DNA of 64,000 nucleotides, from contig CAIWHK010000063.1 of the NCBI GenBank assembly GCA_903912525.1, positions 1 through 64,000 of the forward strand, read 5' to 3'. The notes beneath the pieces are model-generated. The model did no database searches, had not been told where the DNA came from, and saw only the letters and a program-made list of their open reading frames with translations. The position numbers were made by a program, and so were the translations under genes. Positions 17,275 to 26,300 of the stretch are shown piece after piece (positions within the stretch are counted from its first letter, which is position 1; every line of letters starts with the position of its first letter). The stretch comes from an uncultured bacterium (GTDB lineage Bacteria; Krumholzibacteriota; Krumholzibacteriia; LZORAL124-64-63).

Positions 17275-20200
17275 CTACTTCAGCAGCATCATCTTCATCA
17301 TCCCCGTCACCCCGTCCGCCGTCAACCGCGCCAGGTAGACGCCGCTGGCCACGCGGCCGCCGTCGTCGGCGACGCCGTTCCAGGTCTCGACGTGACGACC
17401 GACACCGCGACTGCCGGCCACCAGCGTGCGCACCAGGTGGCCCTGCACGTCGTAGATTTCCAGACGGACCGGGCCTTCATGCGCCAGGTCGTAGGTGACC
17501 TTCGTCTGCGGGTTGAACGGGTTGGGCGTGATGTCCACCAGCGCCGTCGCCTTCGGCAGCGGCACGTCGCCGTCGACGCCGCTGGCCCACATCGGCTTGA
17601 TCAACAGCTTGTAGGTGCCGATCTGCCACAGGTCCACGCTCGAGCGCTTCCACACGGCCAGGCAGTAGTAGCCGGTCGCCGGCACGTCGACGACCAGCAA
17701 CTCGTTGCCGCCGGCGCCGCCGTAGGCGAACGACTGGCCCAGGGCATCGGACTTGCCCTGGTACCCCATGTCGGCGCGGTGCAGGGTCACGCCCCAGTCC
17801 ACCGAGCCCTCCACGTTCATCAGGTGGATGCCGTGCTGCCCGGCGGGCAGGTACATCTCGTGGAGGTCGAGGATGCGCCCGTTCGGCATCGTGTACGGAC
17901 CGTAGATGTCGTTCGGGAAGGTCAGCCAGCCGTTGGTGGCCGTCGATTCGGCCACGTAGTGGTCGGCGCCCGCGGCCCGGGTCACGCCGACGTCGTAGGG
18001 CACCGCGTTGTTCGAGACCACGTTGAAGTTCGCCAGCACGTAGTCCGACGAGTCGCCGCCCCAGTACGATCCCACCAGGTGCTCGGCGAAGCCGCTCTTC
18101 GCGCCGTCGCTCGCCGGGTGCAACTGCAGGTCGACGTCGCTGCCGGCAGCTTCCGGCATCGCCGCCACCGCATGCCAGTAGCCGCCGCCGCCGGGCATCC
18201 GCAGGCCGTCGCAGTTGGGATAGAACGGTTCGCTCGTGCTCAGTTCCGTCCAGCCGCCGAAGGGGTTCGGCGGCGACACGCGATAGACGGGCGTGTTGTT
18301 GACCAGGTCAAGCGGCGACCAGACCCACTGCTCGCCGTACGCGTTGTTGTCCTCGTGGATCTCCTCGTTGGCGTTGGAGAAGTCCGTCCGCCAGGTCAGC
18401 ATGTGCCGGCCGCCCGGGATGCTCCACGGGAATTCCCAGTTGTAGCTGGCCGTGGTGTTGGCCGCGAACGGCCCCCAGCCGATCCAGGCGCCCCAGTCGC
18501 CGTCGAACATGATGTTCGCGTCCACACTCTGGGGCGAACTGCCCGCGCTGTGGTTGCGGATGGCCGCATTGAAGTAGGTCGAGTAGGAGTTGCCGAACAG
18601 CATCGTCGGCGCCGGCACCGAGGTCGGCGTGCCGTCGGCGGCGGCGCGCGGCACCATCGGCGCATGCCAGCCGGCCAGCGGCATCGGGATGAAGTCCGGC
18701 GGCGTGCGGCCGATCTCGATCGTCACGGTGATCGGCAGGTTGCCCGTGGTCCAGTTCGGGTCCCGGTAGACCACCAGCGCGTTGTAACCCCAGGACGGGA
18801 TGTTCAGGTCCTTCCGGGCGCGCCCGGCGGCATTGGTATTGGCCCAGTAGCTGGGTGTGTACAGGCTGCCCGTGTGGAAGTCCGAGTTCAGCCACTGCGC
18901 ATGCACCATGCCGTTCGCCGGAGCCGTGTCGACCGTGATGCTCACGGGACCGACCTGCGTCGTATCAATGGAGAACTCCCAGATCCGCAGCATCTGGTCC
19001 TGGCCGAACGACACCGTCACCGAGTCGCCGTAGGCGATGTCCTGGTTGGTGACGTGGGTGATTTCGTAGTTCTCGGACCGGCCGTCGTAGTTCTCGACAC
19101 CCAGGTCGTACGGCGTGCCCGAGCCGGTCCAGTTGTGGTTCACGATGACCGCGTCGAGGTTCGAGCCACTGTACGACCCGGCCAACGGCGTGTCGAAGCC
19201 GGCGCCGGCGCCCGTGCTGGCCGGGTACAGGACCAGGTCACGATCATTGACGGGAGACAGCGGCCGCAGCACGGCGACGTCCCACCACGACGCCCCGCTC
19301 ATGCGCAGGCCGTCGACATTGAAATAGAGCGGCGACCCGTCGGTGACGGCGTCCCAGCCGGCGGTCTTGATCGGCGGCGCGGCGCGCACCACCGGCACGT
19401 TCGGCGGAAGGGTTGTCGGCGTCCACACCCACTGGTGCGCCCAGCGGTTGTCGGTCTCGTTGGTCTCGGCGATCACTCCGGAGACGTCGAGTTGCGCCTC
19501 GAACGTATGGCGACCGCCGCGAATCCACATCGGGCCGCCGTTGGCCAGGTACTGCGTGTAGTGCGGATTGATGTCGGGGCTGTAGCCCCACAGGTGCGTC
19601 TCGCTGTCCACGTTCAGGTAGAACAGCTGGGGGGCCCCGGTGTTCACCTCGCCGCTGTTCCACAAGCCGAGATTGGCCCAGGTCGCGAAAGCGTCGCCTG
19701 TCAGCGTTGTCGGCTCCAGCACGCTGGCCAGGGAGGCGTCTGCCGTCGCACGCGGCACGGCGGGACGTGACCAGCCCGGGAACTGGTAGAAGGCCAGGTT
19801 GGCCGCCAACGGCGAACGCACCGTGTAGGGGCCGGACCAGGCGTAGCTGCCGCCCCACTTGCCCGAGCGGTCGAGCGTTCGGATGCTGAAGTAGTAGGTT
19901 CCGGGCGCCAGAGTCGGCGTCGTGTAGCTCGTGACATCGCCGAGGTCCATGTCGGTGGTCGGCAATCCGATGCCACCGGAGATCGTGATGCCGTAGCCCT
20001 TGATGCCCGAGACATCGTCGACGGCGCGGGCCCACGCCAGGTCGATGGTGGCGTCGGGGGAATCGCCGGTGGTCGCATGGCTGGTCGAATACAGCCCGGT
20101 CACGTTCGACGGCGGGGCCATGTCGATCTCGTAGTTGCAGTTCTTCGCCGTGGACCACAGCGCTTCGCTGTAACCGGGGTAGCGGTTGCGGAACGCGGCC

Positions 20201-21690
20201 AGGAACGACCAGGCCGTGGTCGGCGTGTCCAGGTCGATGCAGGTGAGGACCGACCCCCAGCCCAGCGACAGCGCGTCGGTCTCGGCGAAGGCCCCGTGGT
20301 CGTCGTTCGTGTCGTCGCCGATGTCGCGGATCACTGCCGCCAGGAACCCCTCGGTCTTTGTCGGGTCTGCGTAGGTGCCGTAGCACATGCCGAGGTTTTC
20401 CACATCGCGCGTCCACAACGCCGCCGTTCCGTAGGCAGCCTCGAAGCTGCGGGGAACGATGTCTCCAAGGAAGTCAGGGAAGCCCTCGGTGAACGAGATG
20501 TTGTCGTTCTCGGGGCACCACAGGCAGTGTCCACAGCCGCTGGCGTCGTCGCAGAGGCCGTTGCAGTAGAACGGGGCCGGGCTCAAAGCGTACGTTTCCA
20601 CCCAATGGTGAGCGTACTCGTGGCTGAGCGTGTCCTCTTTCCACTGGGCGTCGGTGCCGATGTGGATCGTGCCGTCGTAATAGGCGTCCCCCGCAAGTGC
20701 GCTCGGCCATTGGCACCAGGGACCAGGTGTGTCGTAGCCGTACGCGTGCAGCCAGCGCCAGGTCCGCCCCAGGGTGGTCATGATGTGAATCGCGGGGTGT
20801 TGGCTGAGATCGCTCGGCTGCTGCCAGCCGAAGTCGAGGTCGGTACCGGTGTAGTCCCAGGTCGTCGGGGTCTTCCATTGGTAGTATGCCGTGAACATCC
20901 AGTCCCCGTGATACACCAGGGCATTGGGGCCGCCGGCCTCGAACATCACGGAGATGTCGGGCTCGGCGTCGAAGACCCCCGGGGTCCAGGTGAAGCTCGC
21001 ATCGTAGTAGCCCTGGGCGTCCGTCACGGCCGTGACATGGGTTTCCGCCGGGAAGGGCACGTTCTCGTCGGCGATCCAGACATACAGGCCATCGGCGCCG
21101 ATGGTCGCTCCGTCCGAGCGCTGGTAAGTGAAGCGGCCATGCACCCGGATGGTCCGCGCCTTGTCCGGGTTTCCGCCCTTGGGCACGGCGGGCGCGTCGA
21201 AAGCGGGAGCCGTCAGCGGAATCCGCGCCTCGTCGGACAGCGGGGCCACCTCGCCGGTCTGCTTGACCGGCATCGTCGTCCCCGGTTGCCTCATGCTGGC
21301 GATTTCCGCCGGCGACAGGTCGAACCGCCGCGTCATGGGAACGCCGTCGAACTCGAACGTGAATTCCAGCGCCTTTTCGGGATCGACAGTCACAACCGAG
21401 AAGTCGAGGATGAGCGGGCGATCCTTGTCCACGCTCACCTCGGGCGCGGACGACATCGAAAGCAGGTCCCAGCCGGGACCGGCGAATCCCAGCTTGCCTA
21501 TGATGCCCGGCACACCGGTGGTGATCTGCAATTGGCCCGTGAAAGGTACCCCGGCTTCGGCGGGACGGGGCTCGCCGAGGAGTTTCACCGACACCGGCGG
21601 GCGGACGTCCGCCCACGCAGACGTCACTCCGAGCAGGACAAGGGCCCCCAACAGGAAGCAATGGAGCCTGGGGCTCTGCAGCTTACGCAT
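17275..21690 (-). CDS. Large secreted HEXXH metalloprotease, paralog A
   Basis: 1471 residues. Signal peptide (about 1-27), a beta-rich N-terminal region, then a gluzincin-like site H357-E-Y-A-H361 with E402 (TEGFPDF) as probable third zinc ligand. Between them lies a Cys cluster C-x3-C-x5-C-x2-C-x2-C (376-392). After the catalytic region come a fibronectin-III-like module, two units resembling CARDB modules (each with GGRH and ETDN/EDNN), beta-sandwich regions, and the FlgD/T9SS-like domain (NPFNPQTKV, RTLVAGS, TWNGVADDG, SGVYLARL). It is the second gene of a cassette, 18 bases behind a small coiled-coil gene. Its paralog at 23307-27722 has the same length and order. The peptidase family is not one I can name; zinc protease activity is inferred from the site. 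Confidence 0.85.
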   Translation of the reverse strand: MRKLQSPRLHCFLLGALVLLGVTSAWADVRPPVSVKLLGEPRPAEAGVPFTGQLQITTGVPGIIGKLGFAGPGWDLLSMSSAPEVSVDKDRPLILDFSVVTVDPEKALEFTFEFDGVPMTRRFDLSPAEIASMRQPGTTMPVKQTGEVAPLSDEARIPLTAPAFDAPAVPKGGNPDKARTIRVHGRFTYQRSDGATIGADGLYVWIADENVPFPAETHVTAVTDAQGYYDASFTWTPGVFDAEPDISVMFEAGGPNALVYHGDWMFTAYYQWKTPTTWDYTGTDLDFGWQQPSDLSQHPAIHIMTTLGRTWRWLHAYGYDTPGPWCQWPSALAGDAYYDGTIHIGTDAQWKEDTLSHEYAHHWVETYALSPAPFYCNGLCDDASGCGHCLWCPENDNISFTEGFPDFLGDIVPRSFEAAYGTAALWTRDVENLGMCYGTYADPTKTEGFLAAVIRDIGDDTNDDHGAFAETDALSLGWGSVLTCIDLDTPTTAWSFLAAFRNRYPGYSEALWSTAKNCNYEIDMAPPSNVTGLYSTSHATTGDSPDATIDLAWARAVDDVSGIKGYGITISGGIGLPTTDMDLGDVTSYTTPTLAPGTYYFSIRTLDRSGKWGGSYAWSGPYTVRSPLAANLAFYQFPGWSRPAVPRATADASLASVLEPTTLTGDAFATWANLGLWNSGEVNTGAPQLFYLNVDSETHLWGYSPDINPHYTQYLANGGPMWIRGGRHTFEAQLDVSGVIAETNETDNRWAHQWVWTPTTLPPNVPVVRAAPPIKTAGWDAVTDGSPLYFNVDGLRMSGASWWDVAVLRPLSPVNDRDLVLYPASTGAGAGFDTPLAGSYSGSNLDAVIVNHNWTGSGTPYDLGVENYDGRSENYEITHVTNQDIAYGDSVTVSFGQDQMLRIWEFSIDTTQVGPVSITVDTAPANGMVHAQWLNSDFHTGSLYTPSYWANTNAAGRARKDLNIPSWGYNALVVYRDPNWTTGNLPITVTIEIGRTPPDFIPMPLAGWHAPMVPRAAADGTPTSVPAPTMLFGNSYSTYFNAAIRNHSAGSSPQSVDANIMFDGDWGAWIGWGPFAANTTASYNWEFPWSIPGGRHMLTWRTDFSNANEEIHEDNNAYGEQWVWSPLDLVNNTPVYRVSPPNPFGGWTELSTSEPFYPNCDGLRMPGGGGYWHAVAAMPEAAGSDVDLQLHPASDGAKSGFAEHLVGSYWGGDSSDYVLANFNVVSNNAVPYDVGVTRAAGADHYVAESTATNGWLTFPNDIYGPYTMPNGRILDLHEMYLPAGQHGIHLMNVEGSVDWGVTLHRADMGYQGKSDALGQSFAYGGAGGNELLVVDVPATGYYCLAVWKRSSVDLWQIGTYKLLIKPMWASGVDGDVPLPKATALVDITPNPFNPQTKVTYDLAHEGPVRLEIYDVQGHLVRTLVAGSRGVGRHVETWNGVADDGGRVASGVYLARLTADGVTGMMKMMLLK

Positions 21691-21708
21691 GATCCGTTCT
21701 CCTGTCGG

Positions 21709-22302
21709 CTAGCGGCCGGGGTTGGTGGGCACGGGGCGATCGACCGGCTGCAGGACGGGCTGCGGCGCATCCCACGCCGTCAGCGCCTCGTTCATCATCT
21801 CGACGCGCGCCTGGTCGCCGTCACGCGTGGCGAACTCGAGCTGCAGTTCGAGCAGCTGGCGCTGCGTGGCCTGCTTCTCAAGCGCGATCTCCTGCTGGAT
21901 CGCCATGACGGCGTCGTCCCCGGCAGCCGTCGCGAGGCGGTCCTTCAGCGCCTGGATCTTTGCCTGCTGCGCCGCGATGACGGCGTCGAAGGCCGCGCGG
22001 CGGGCGGTGGCGGCGGCGGCAGGGGCCGGCACGGCCTCGGCGCCGGCGGGCCTCTCGAGGGTCATCTTCCCGGCGCGGAGCGCGTCGATCTCGGAGCGGT
22101 TGGCCGGGATGTCGGGGACCCCCGCCGCCGGATCGGTCGCGGCCGCGCTGCCAGCCGACATCCCGGTGGCTTCGAGGGCAACGGGCTGTCCAACGAAGGT
22201 CACCGGAGGCGGTGCATGGACGGACGGATCGTCCGCAGCAAACGCGACGACGGTGACAAGGCCCAGCAAGACAACGGGTACGAGGCGACGCGGAAACGAC
22301 AT
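21709..22302 (-). CDS. Small exported coiled-coil protein, paralog A
   Basis: 197 residues: signal peptide (about 1-23, ending AFAA), a Pro/Ala-rich stretch, a predicted alpha-helical/coiled-coil region (about 95-170, rich in Gln, Glu, Ala and Leu) and a tail LQPVDRPVPTNPGR. The protein across the intergenic region (22759-23295) matches it in order, with an IPD(I/V)xxN(R/Q)xE segment and the tail RQPVERPAPDAGNR. No family is recognised. Being first in a cassette with the metalloprotease suggests a chaperone, inhibitor or surface partner of that protease; this is inference. The start at 22302 follows AGAAGGA; a longer frame to 22440 would run through the promoter region. Confidence 0.7.
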   Translation of the reverse strand: MSFPRRLVPVVLLGLVTVVAFAADDPSVHAPPPVTFVGQPVALEATGMSAGSAAATDPAAGVPDIPANRSEIDALRAGKMTLERPAGAEAVPAPAAAATARRAAFDAVIAAQQAKIQALKDRLATAAGDDAVMAIQQEIALEKQATQRQLLELQLEFATRDGDQARVEMMNEALTAWDAPQPVLQPVDRPVPTNPGR

Positions 22303-22758
22303 GGCGACATCCTTCTGCCGGGGAAAGCGGTAAACCGCCCGATGTGCCACCCGGACAGGACGCCGGCGGGCGTGCCGTGGGCCCCAGGGAACACACACTG
22401 AATTACGATGAATAAGAGTACTCTCGACGGCCAAAGTCACAATTAAACGCAGTGTTTTCTACGAATTTTTCCCAATTTGCGCAACTTGTTGTCATCAAGA
22501 TAGTTGGCGGGCGGGAGCGCCCAGGGCAGGCCTGTTTTGCCCCGTGGGCCATCGCGCGCTCCTGAAGAGCCCGGTTCGGCCGATACCATGACCACCGACG
22601 GTGCCGTCGCATTTTTTGTCAAAATACATCAAGAACAGCCAACAACACTTTCCCTCGAATACGCATACTCATATAGAATGACATCCGGCAGGACTCAGGG
22701 GGATGAAGACTTCGGCAGAAACAGGTCACCCGGAAACCCGGTTCAGGAAGGTCGCGCC
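22303..22758. promoter_or_regulatory. AT-rich divergent promoter region of the two protease cassettes
   Basis: 456 bases without a gene, markedly richer in A and T than its surroundings. Both sides carry a related motif on their own coding strand: TCGA followed shortly by ACTCATAT (22655-22658, 22667-22674, plus) and by ACTCTTAT (complement of 22412-22419 and 22424-22427, minus), each preceded by ACTTT. They lie about 85 and 110 bases upstream of the respective start codons. This suggests that the promoters were duplicated with the genes. Exact -10 and -35 boxes cannot be fixed. Confidence 0.45.
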
Positions 22759-23295
22759 ATGAAGATTCGCCCCACGAGCTTTGTTCTCCCGCTGTTGGTG
22801 GCCCTCGCGGCCGCCCCGGCCTTCGCCGCCGAACGCGCACCCGTTACCCCCACGGCCTCTGGACCGGCCGCGGCCGGCGTGCCTGCCGCCGGAACCATCC
22901 CCGATGTGGACGTCAACCAAGCGGAACTGCGGGCGAGCGCCGGTCGCGAGAGCGCCTTGCATCCCGGGCTGGTGGAGCCCGGCCCGCGCGCGTCCAGCCC
23001 GCTCATGGAGCGCATCAACGCCGTGACCGCCGACGCGGACACGCGCATCGTCGACCTGCAGGCCCGCCTGAACACCGAAACCAACAACACGACCGCCCTG
23101 GAGATCATCCGCGCCATGGAACAGGTGAAGGTCCAGGTCGAACGTGACGTCCTGGCTGCGCAGGCCGCCTACGCGCGGCAGACCGGCCGCGAGGACGTGG
23201 CCCTGGAGATCGAAGCGGTCCTGGCCGAAATGACGTCGCCGCGCGCGGTGCGTCAGCCCGTCGAGCGCCCGGCGCCCGACGCCGGCAACCGGTAG
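22759..23295 (+). CDS. Small exported coiled-coil protein, paralog B
   Basis: 178 residues: signal peptide (about 1-24, ending AFAA), a Pro/Ala/Gly-rich segment, a helical region (about 80-160) and the tail RQPVERPAPDAGNR. It is the counterpart of the protein encoded at 21709-22302, on the opposite strand. The start at 22759 follows GGAAGG; a frame back to 22504 would cross the AT-rich promoter region. Only 11 bases separate its stop from the start of metalloprotease B, so the two are surely co-transcribed. No known family is recognised. Confidence 0.75.
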   Translation: MKIRPTSFVLPLLVALAAAPAFAAERAPVTPTASGPAAAGVPAAGTIPDVDVNQAELRASAGRESALHPGLVEPGPRASSPLMERINAVTADADTRIVDLQARLNTETNNTTALEIIRAMEQVKVQVERDVLAAQAAYARQTGREDVALEIEAVLAEMTSPRAVRQPVERPAPDAGNR

Positions 23296-23306
23296 GGGCG
23301 GCGCAC

Positions 23307-26300
23307 ATGAAAACCATCACCACCACCATGGTGGCGGTGTGCCTGGGCCTGGCCCTGGCCACCACCGCCCTGGCCAGCCAGGGCCCGCCGGTGAAGATCC
23401 GGCTGATGGGCGACCCCCGCGGCGTGACGGAAGGGGAATCGTTCAAGGGATCCCTGGAAATCCTCATGGGCGCCAGCGCCCGGTTGGGGAGCTTCCGCTT
23501 CGAAGGCAAGGGCTGGCATGTCAGCCGCCTCGACGCGCCGCAGGACATCGCCCTCGACAAGGCCGGCCGCCTGGAAATCCCCTTCGAGGTCGAAGCCCTC
23601 GCCGGGGCGGACGAGCTGCAGTTCCGCTTCCAGTTCGACGGCGTGACGGTCACCAAGACGCTGAACCTGACCCGCCGGCACTTCGAACGCATGACCACGC
23701 CGGCCGCAACCCGGGAAGTGCCGTCCACGCCGGATCCGGCCCGTGATCCGTCATTGCCGACGGCCGGCCCGGTCCCCCGGAAACCCGCCGACAACGGCGC
23801 GGCGCTGTCCGATGCGGAGGACCAGAAGTCCGCGCTGAGCCGCACCATCAACGTCAACGGCCGCTTCATCTACCAGCGCGTCGACGGCGTGACCATGGGC
23901 GCCGACGGCGTGACGGTCAGCATCTACGACGAGGACACCGTTTCGGACGACCTGCTGGCCACGGTCGTGACCGATGCCTTCGGCTACTACAGCGCCAACG
24001 TCAGCACCAGCACGGCAGGGGAGAACGACCCCGACCTGTACCTCGAATTCGAGGCGGCCAACGACAAGGTCGTGGTCCAGGATGCCACCTGGGAGGCCAA
24101 CTACTCCTGGAAGACCGGCGTCTGGAACAACTTCAGCGGCAGCACCCTGAACGTCGGCTGGCGGGCGCCCTCCGACGAGAGCGAACATCCCGCCCTGCAC
24201 ATCTGCACCGACATCTCGCGCACCTGGCGCTGGTTGCTGAACCACGAGGGCTACAACACGCCGACCACCGACGCACAGTGGCCCGACGGGGACACCGGGG
24301 CGTGGTACGTGCCCTACTGGGAAGAAGTCCACATCAGCACCGAGCACCAGTGGAACGAAGCAACGCACACCCACGAGTACGGACACCATTGGGTGAACAT
24401 GTATGCCCTATCGGTATCCGCCGATTACTGCAACGGGATCTGCGATTTCGACGGCGACTGCGGCCACTGCATGTGGTGCGGGGAAACCGACCATGATGCC
24501 TTCTCCGAAGGCTTTGCCAACTGGATGGCCGACGTCCTGACGCGCAGCTATGAGAGCGAGTACGGCATCGCGCCCGTGTACTTCCGCAGCACGGAGTCCC
24601 TGCGTACCTGCGAGGTCAACGGCCTCTGGGGCAACCCCAATGTGACCGAAGGCTACTTCGGCGCGCTGCTGCGCGACATCGAAGACGACACCAATGACGA
24701 TCACGGCATCTACCCGGGCGGCCTCGACGTCATGAGCCTGGGCACCGACGAGATCTTCGCTGTCGCCGACCTCGACCAGCCCACCACCCCGGCCCAGTTC
24801 CTGGCGGACTTCCGCAACCGGTACCCGGCCCTCAAGGAGGACCTGTGGGCGACGGCCCGCAACAGCGGCTACGACTTCGATGTCGCGCCGCCGGGGACCG
24901 TCACCAACCTGGGTTCCAGCAGCCACACCATCGGCGTGAGTTCCCCGGACCGGACCATCCGCTACACCTGGACCCGGGCCACCGACGACGCTTCGGGCAT
25001 CCAGGGTTACGGTTTGTACATCGCCGCCATCGCAGGCATGCCCGAGACCGTCCTGGATATCGGCGACGTGACCAGCTACACGACCCCCGTGCTGTCGCCG
25101 GGAAACTACTATTTCAGCATCCGGGCCCTGGACAAGAAGGGCAACTGGAGCGCCGCATACCAGGCGTTCGGCCCCATCACCGTGCGAACGGCCGAGCCCT
25201 CGGACCTGGCCAGCTACCAACCGGCCGGCTGGCAGTATCCGCTGGTGCCCCGCAACGACGCCACCGCCGGCCTGGCGGCAGCTACCGTGTCGGCCACCCT
25301 CAATGGCGGAACCGCCAATACGTACTGGAACGTGTGCGGGATCAACCAGGGCGAGTCCGCCACCTCGACGGGCTTCACCACCGGGCTCTTCCTGGACGAT
25401 GCGTTCGTGCTGTGGGCCAATTGGGGCAGTGTCGGCACCGGCGTGACCTTCCGCGGGTCCAACCTGGGAACGCTGAGCGTACGGGGCGGTCGCCATGCCC
25501 TGGCAGCCCACTACGACGCCACCGACATGGTCTCCGAGACCAACGAAACCAACAACAGCTACGGGCGCCAGTTCATCTGGACGCCGACCAACCTGGCCCT
25601 GGGCGTGCCGGTCACGCGCGCGGCTCCACCCGACGGCCAGGCCGGCTGGGACGACATCACCGGCGCCACTCTGTGGTATGACTGCGACGGCCTGCGCACC
25701 GGGACACCGGGCTGGTGGAACGCCGTGTGGGTCCGCGCCCTGGACAACACGCAGAACTACGACGCTCGCCTGCACGCCGTGTCCACCGGGGCGGAGGACG
25801 GCTTCGCCGCCAACCTGGCCTACTCGGCGCGGCCGGCCGGCTATCTCGACGCGGTGCTGACCAACCGCAACGTCGTGGCCGAAACCCAGTGGGATGTGGG
25901 CGTGCTCAACAACGCGGGAGGCACTGGTAATTACCAGGCGGTCCAGGTTGCCAGCACCGCCTTCACCTTCGGGGATTCGTTGACGGTGTCCATGGGCCAG
26001 GACGACTACCTGGACCTGCAGGAGTTCTACGTCGGCACCGCCAACGCCGGCTTTGTCAGCGTAACGGTGGACGTCGCCCCGGGATCCGGTCCGCTGACGG
26101 TGCTGTGGCTGCCGTCGACGTTTGCGACCGGGTCACTGACCAGCTACTCGGCAGCGGCGGCCACCGCCGACTCCACCGGCCGGGCCCGGCTGGACCTCAC
26201 GATTACCACCGTCGGCTACCACTGCCTGGCGATCTACCGGGATCCCCGCAGCGGTGGCGGCCCGCTGCCGTACACCCTGGAGATCCAGAAGACGCCGCCC

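Noticed and set aside
17392-19770. Long plus-strand frame across metalloprotease A
   Set aside because: Antisense shadow of a high-GC gene; the product is His/Arg/Val-rich with no recognisable domain.
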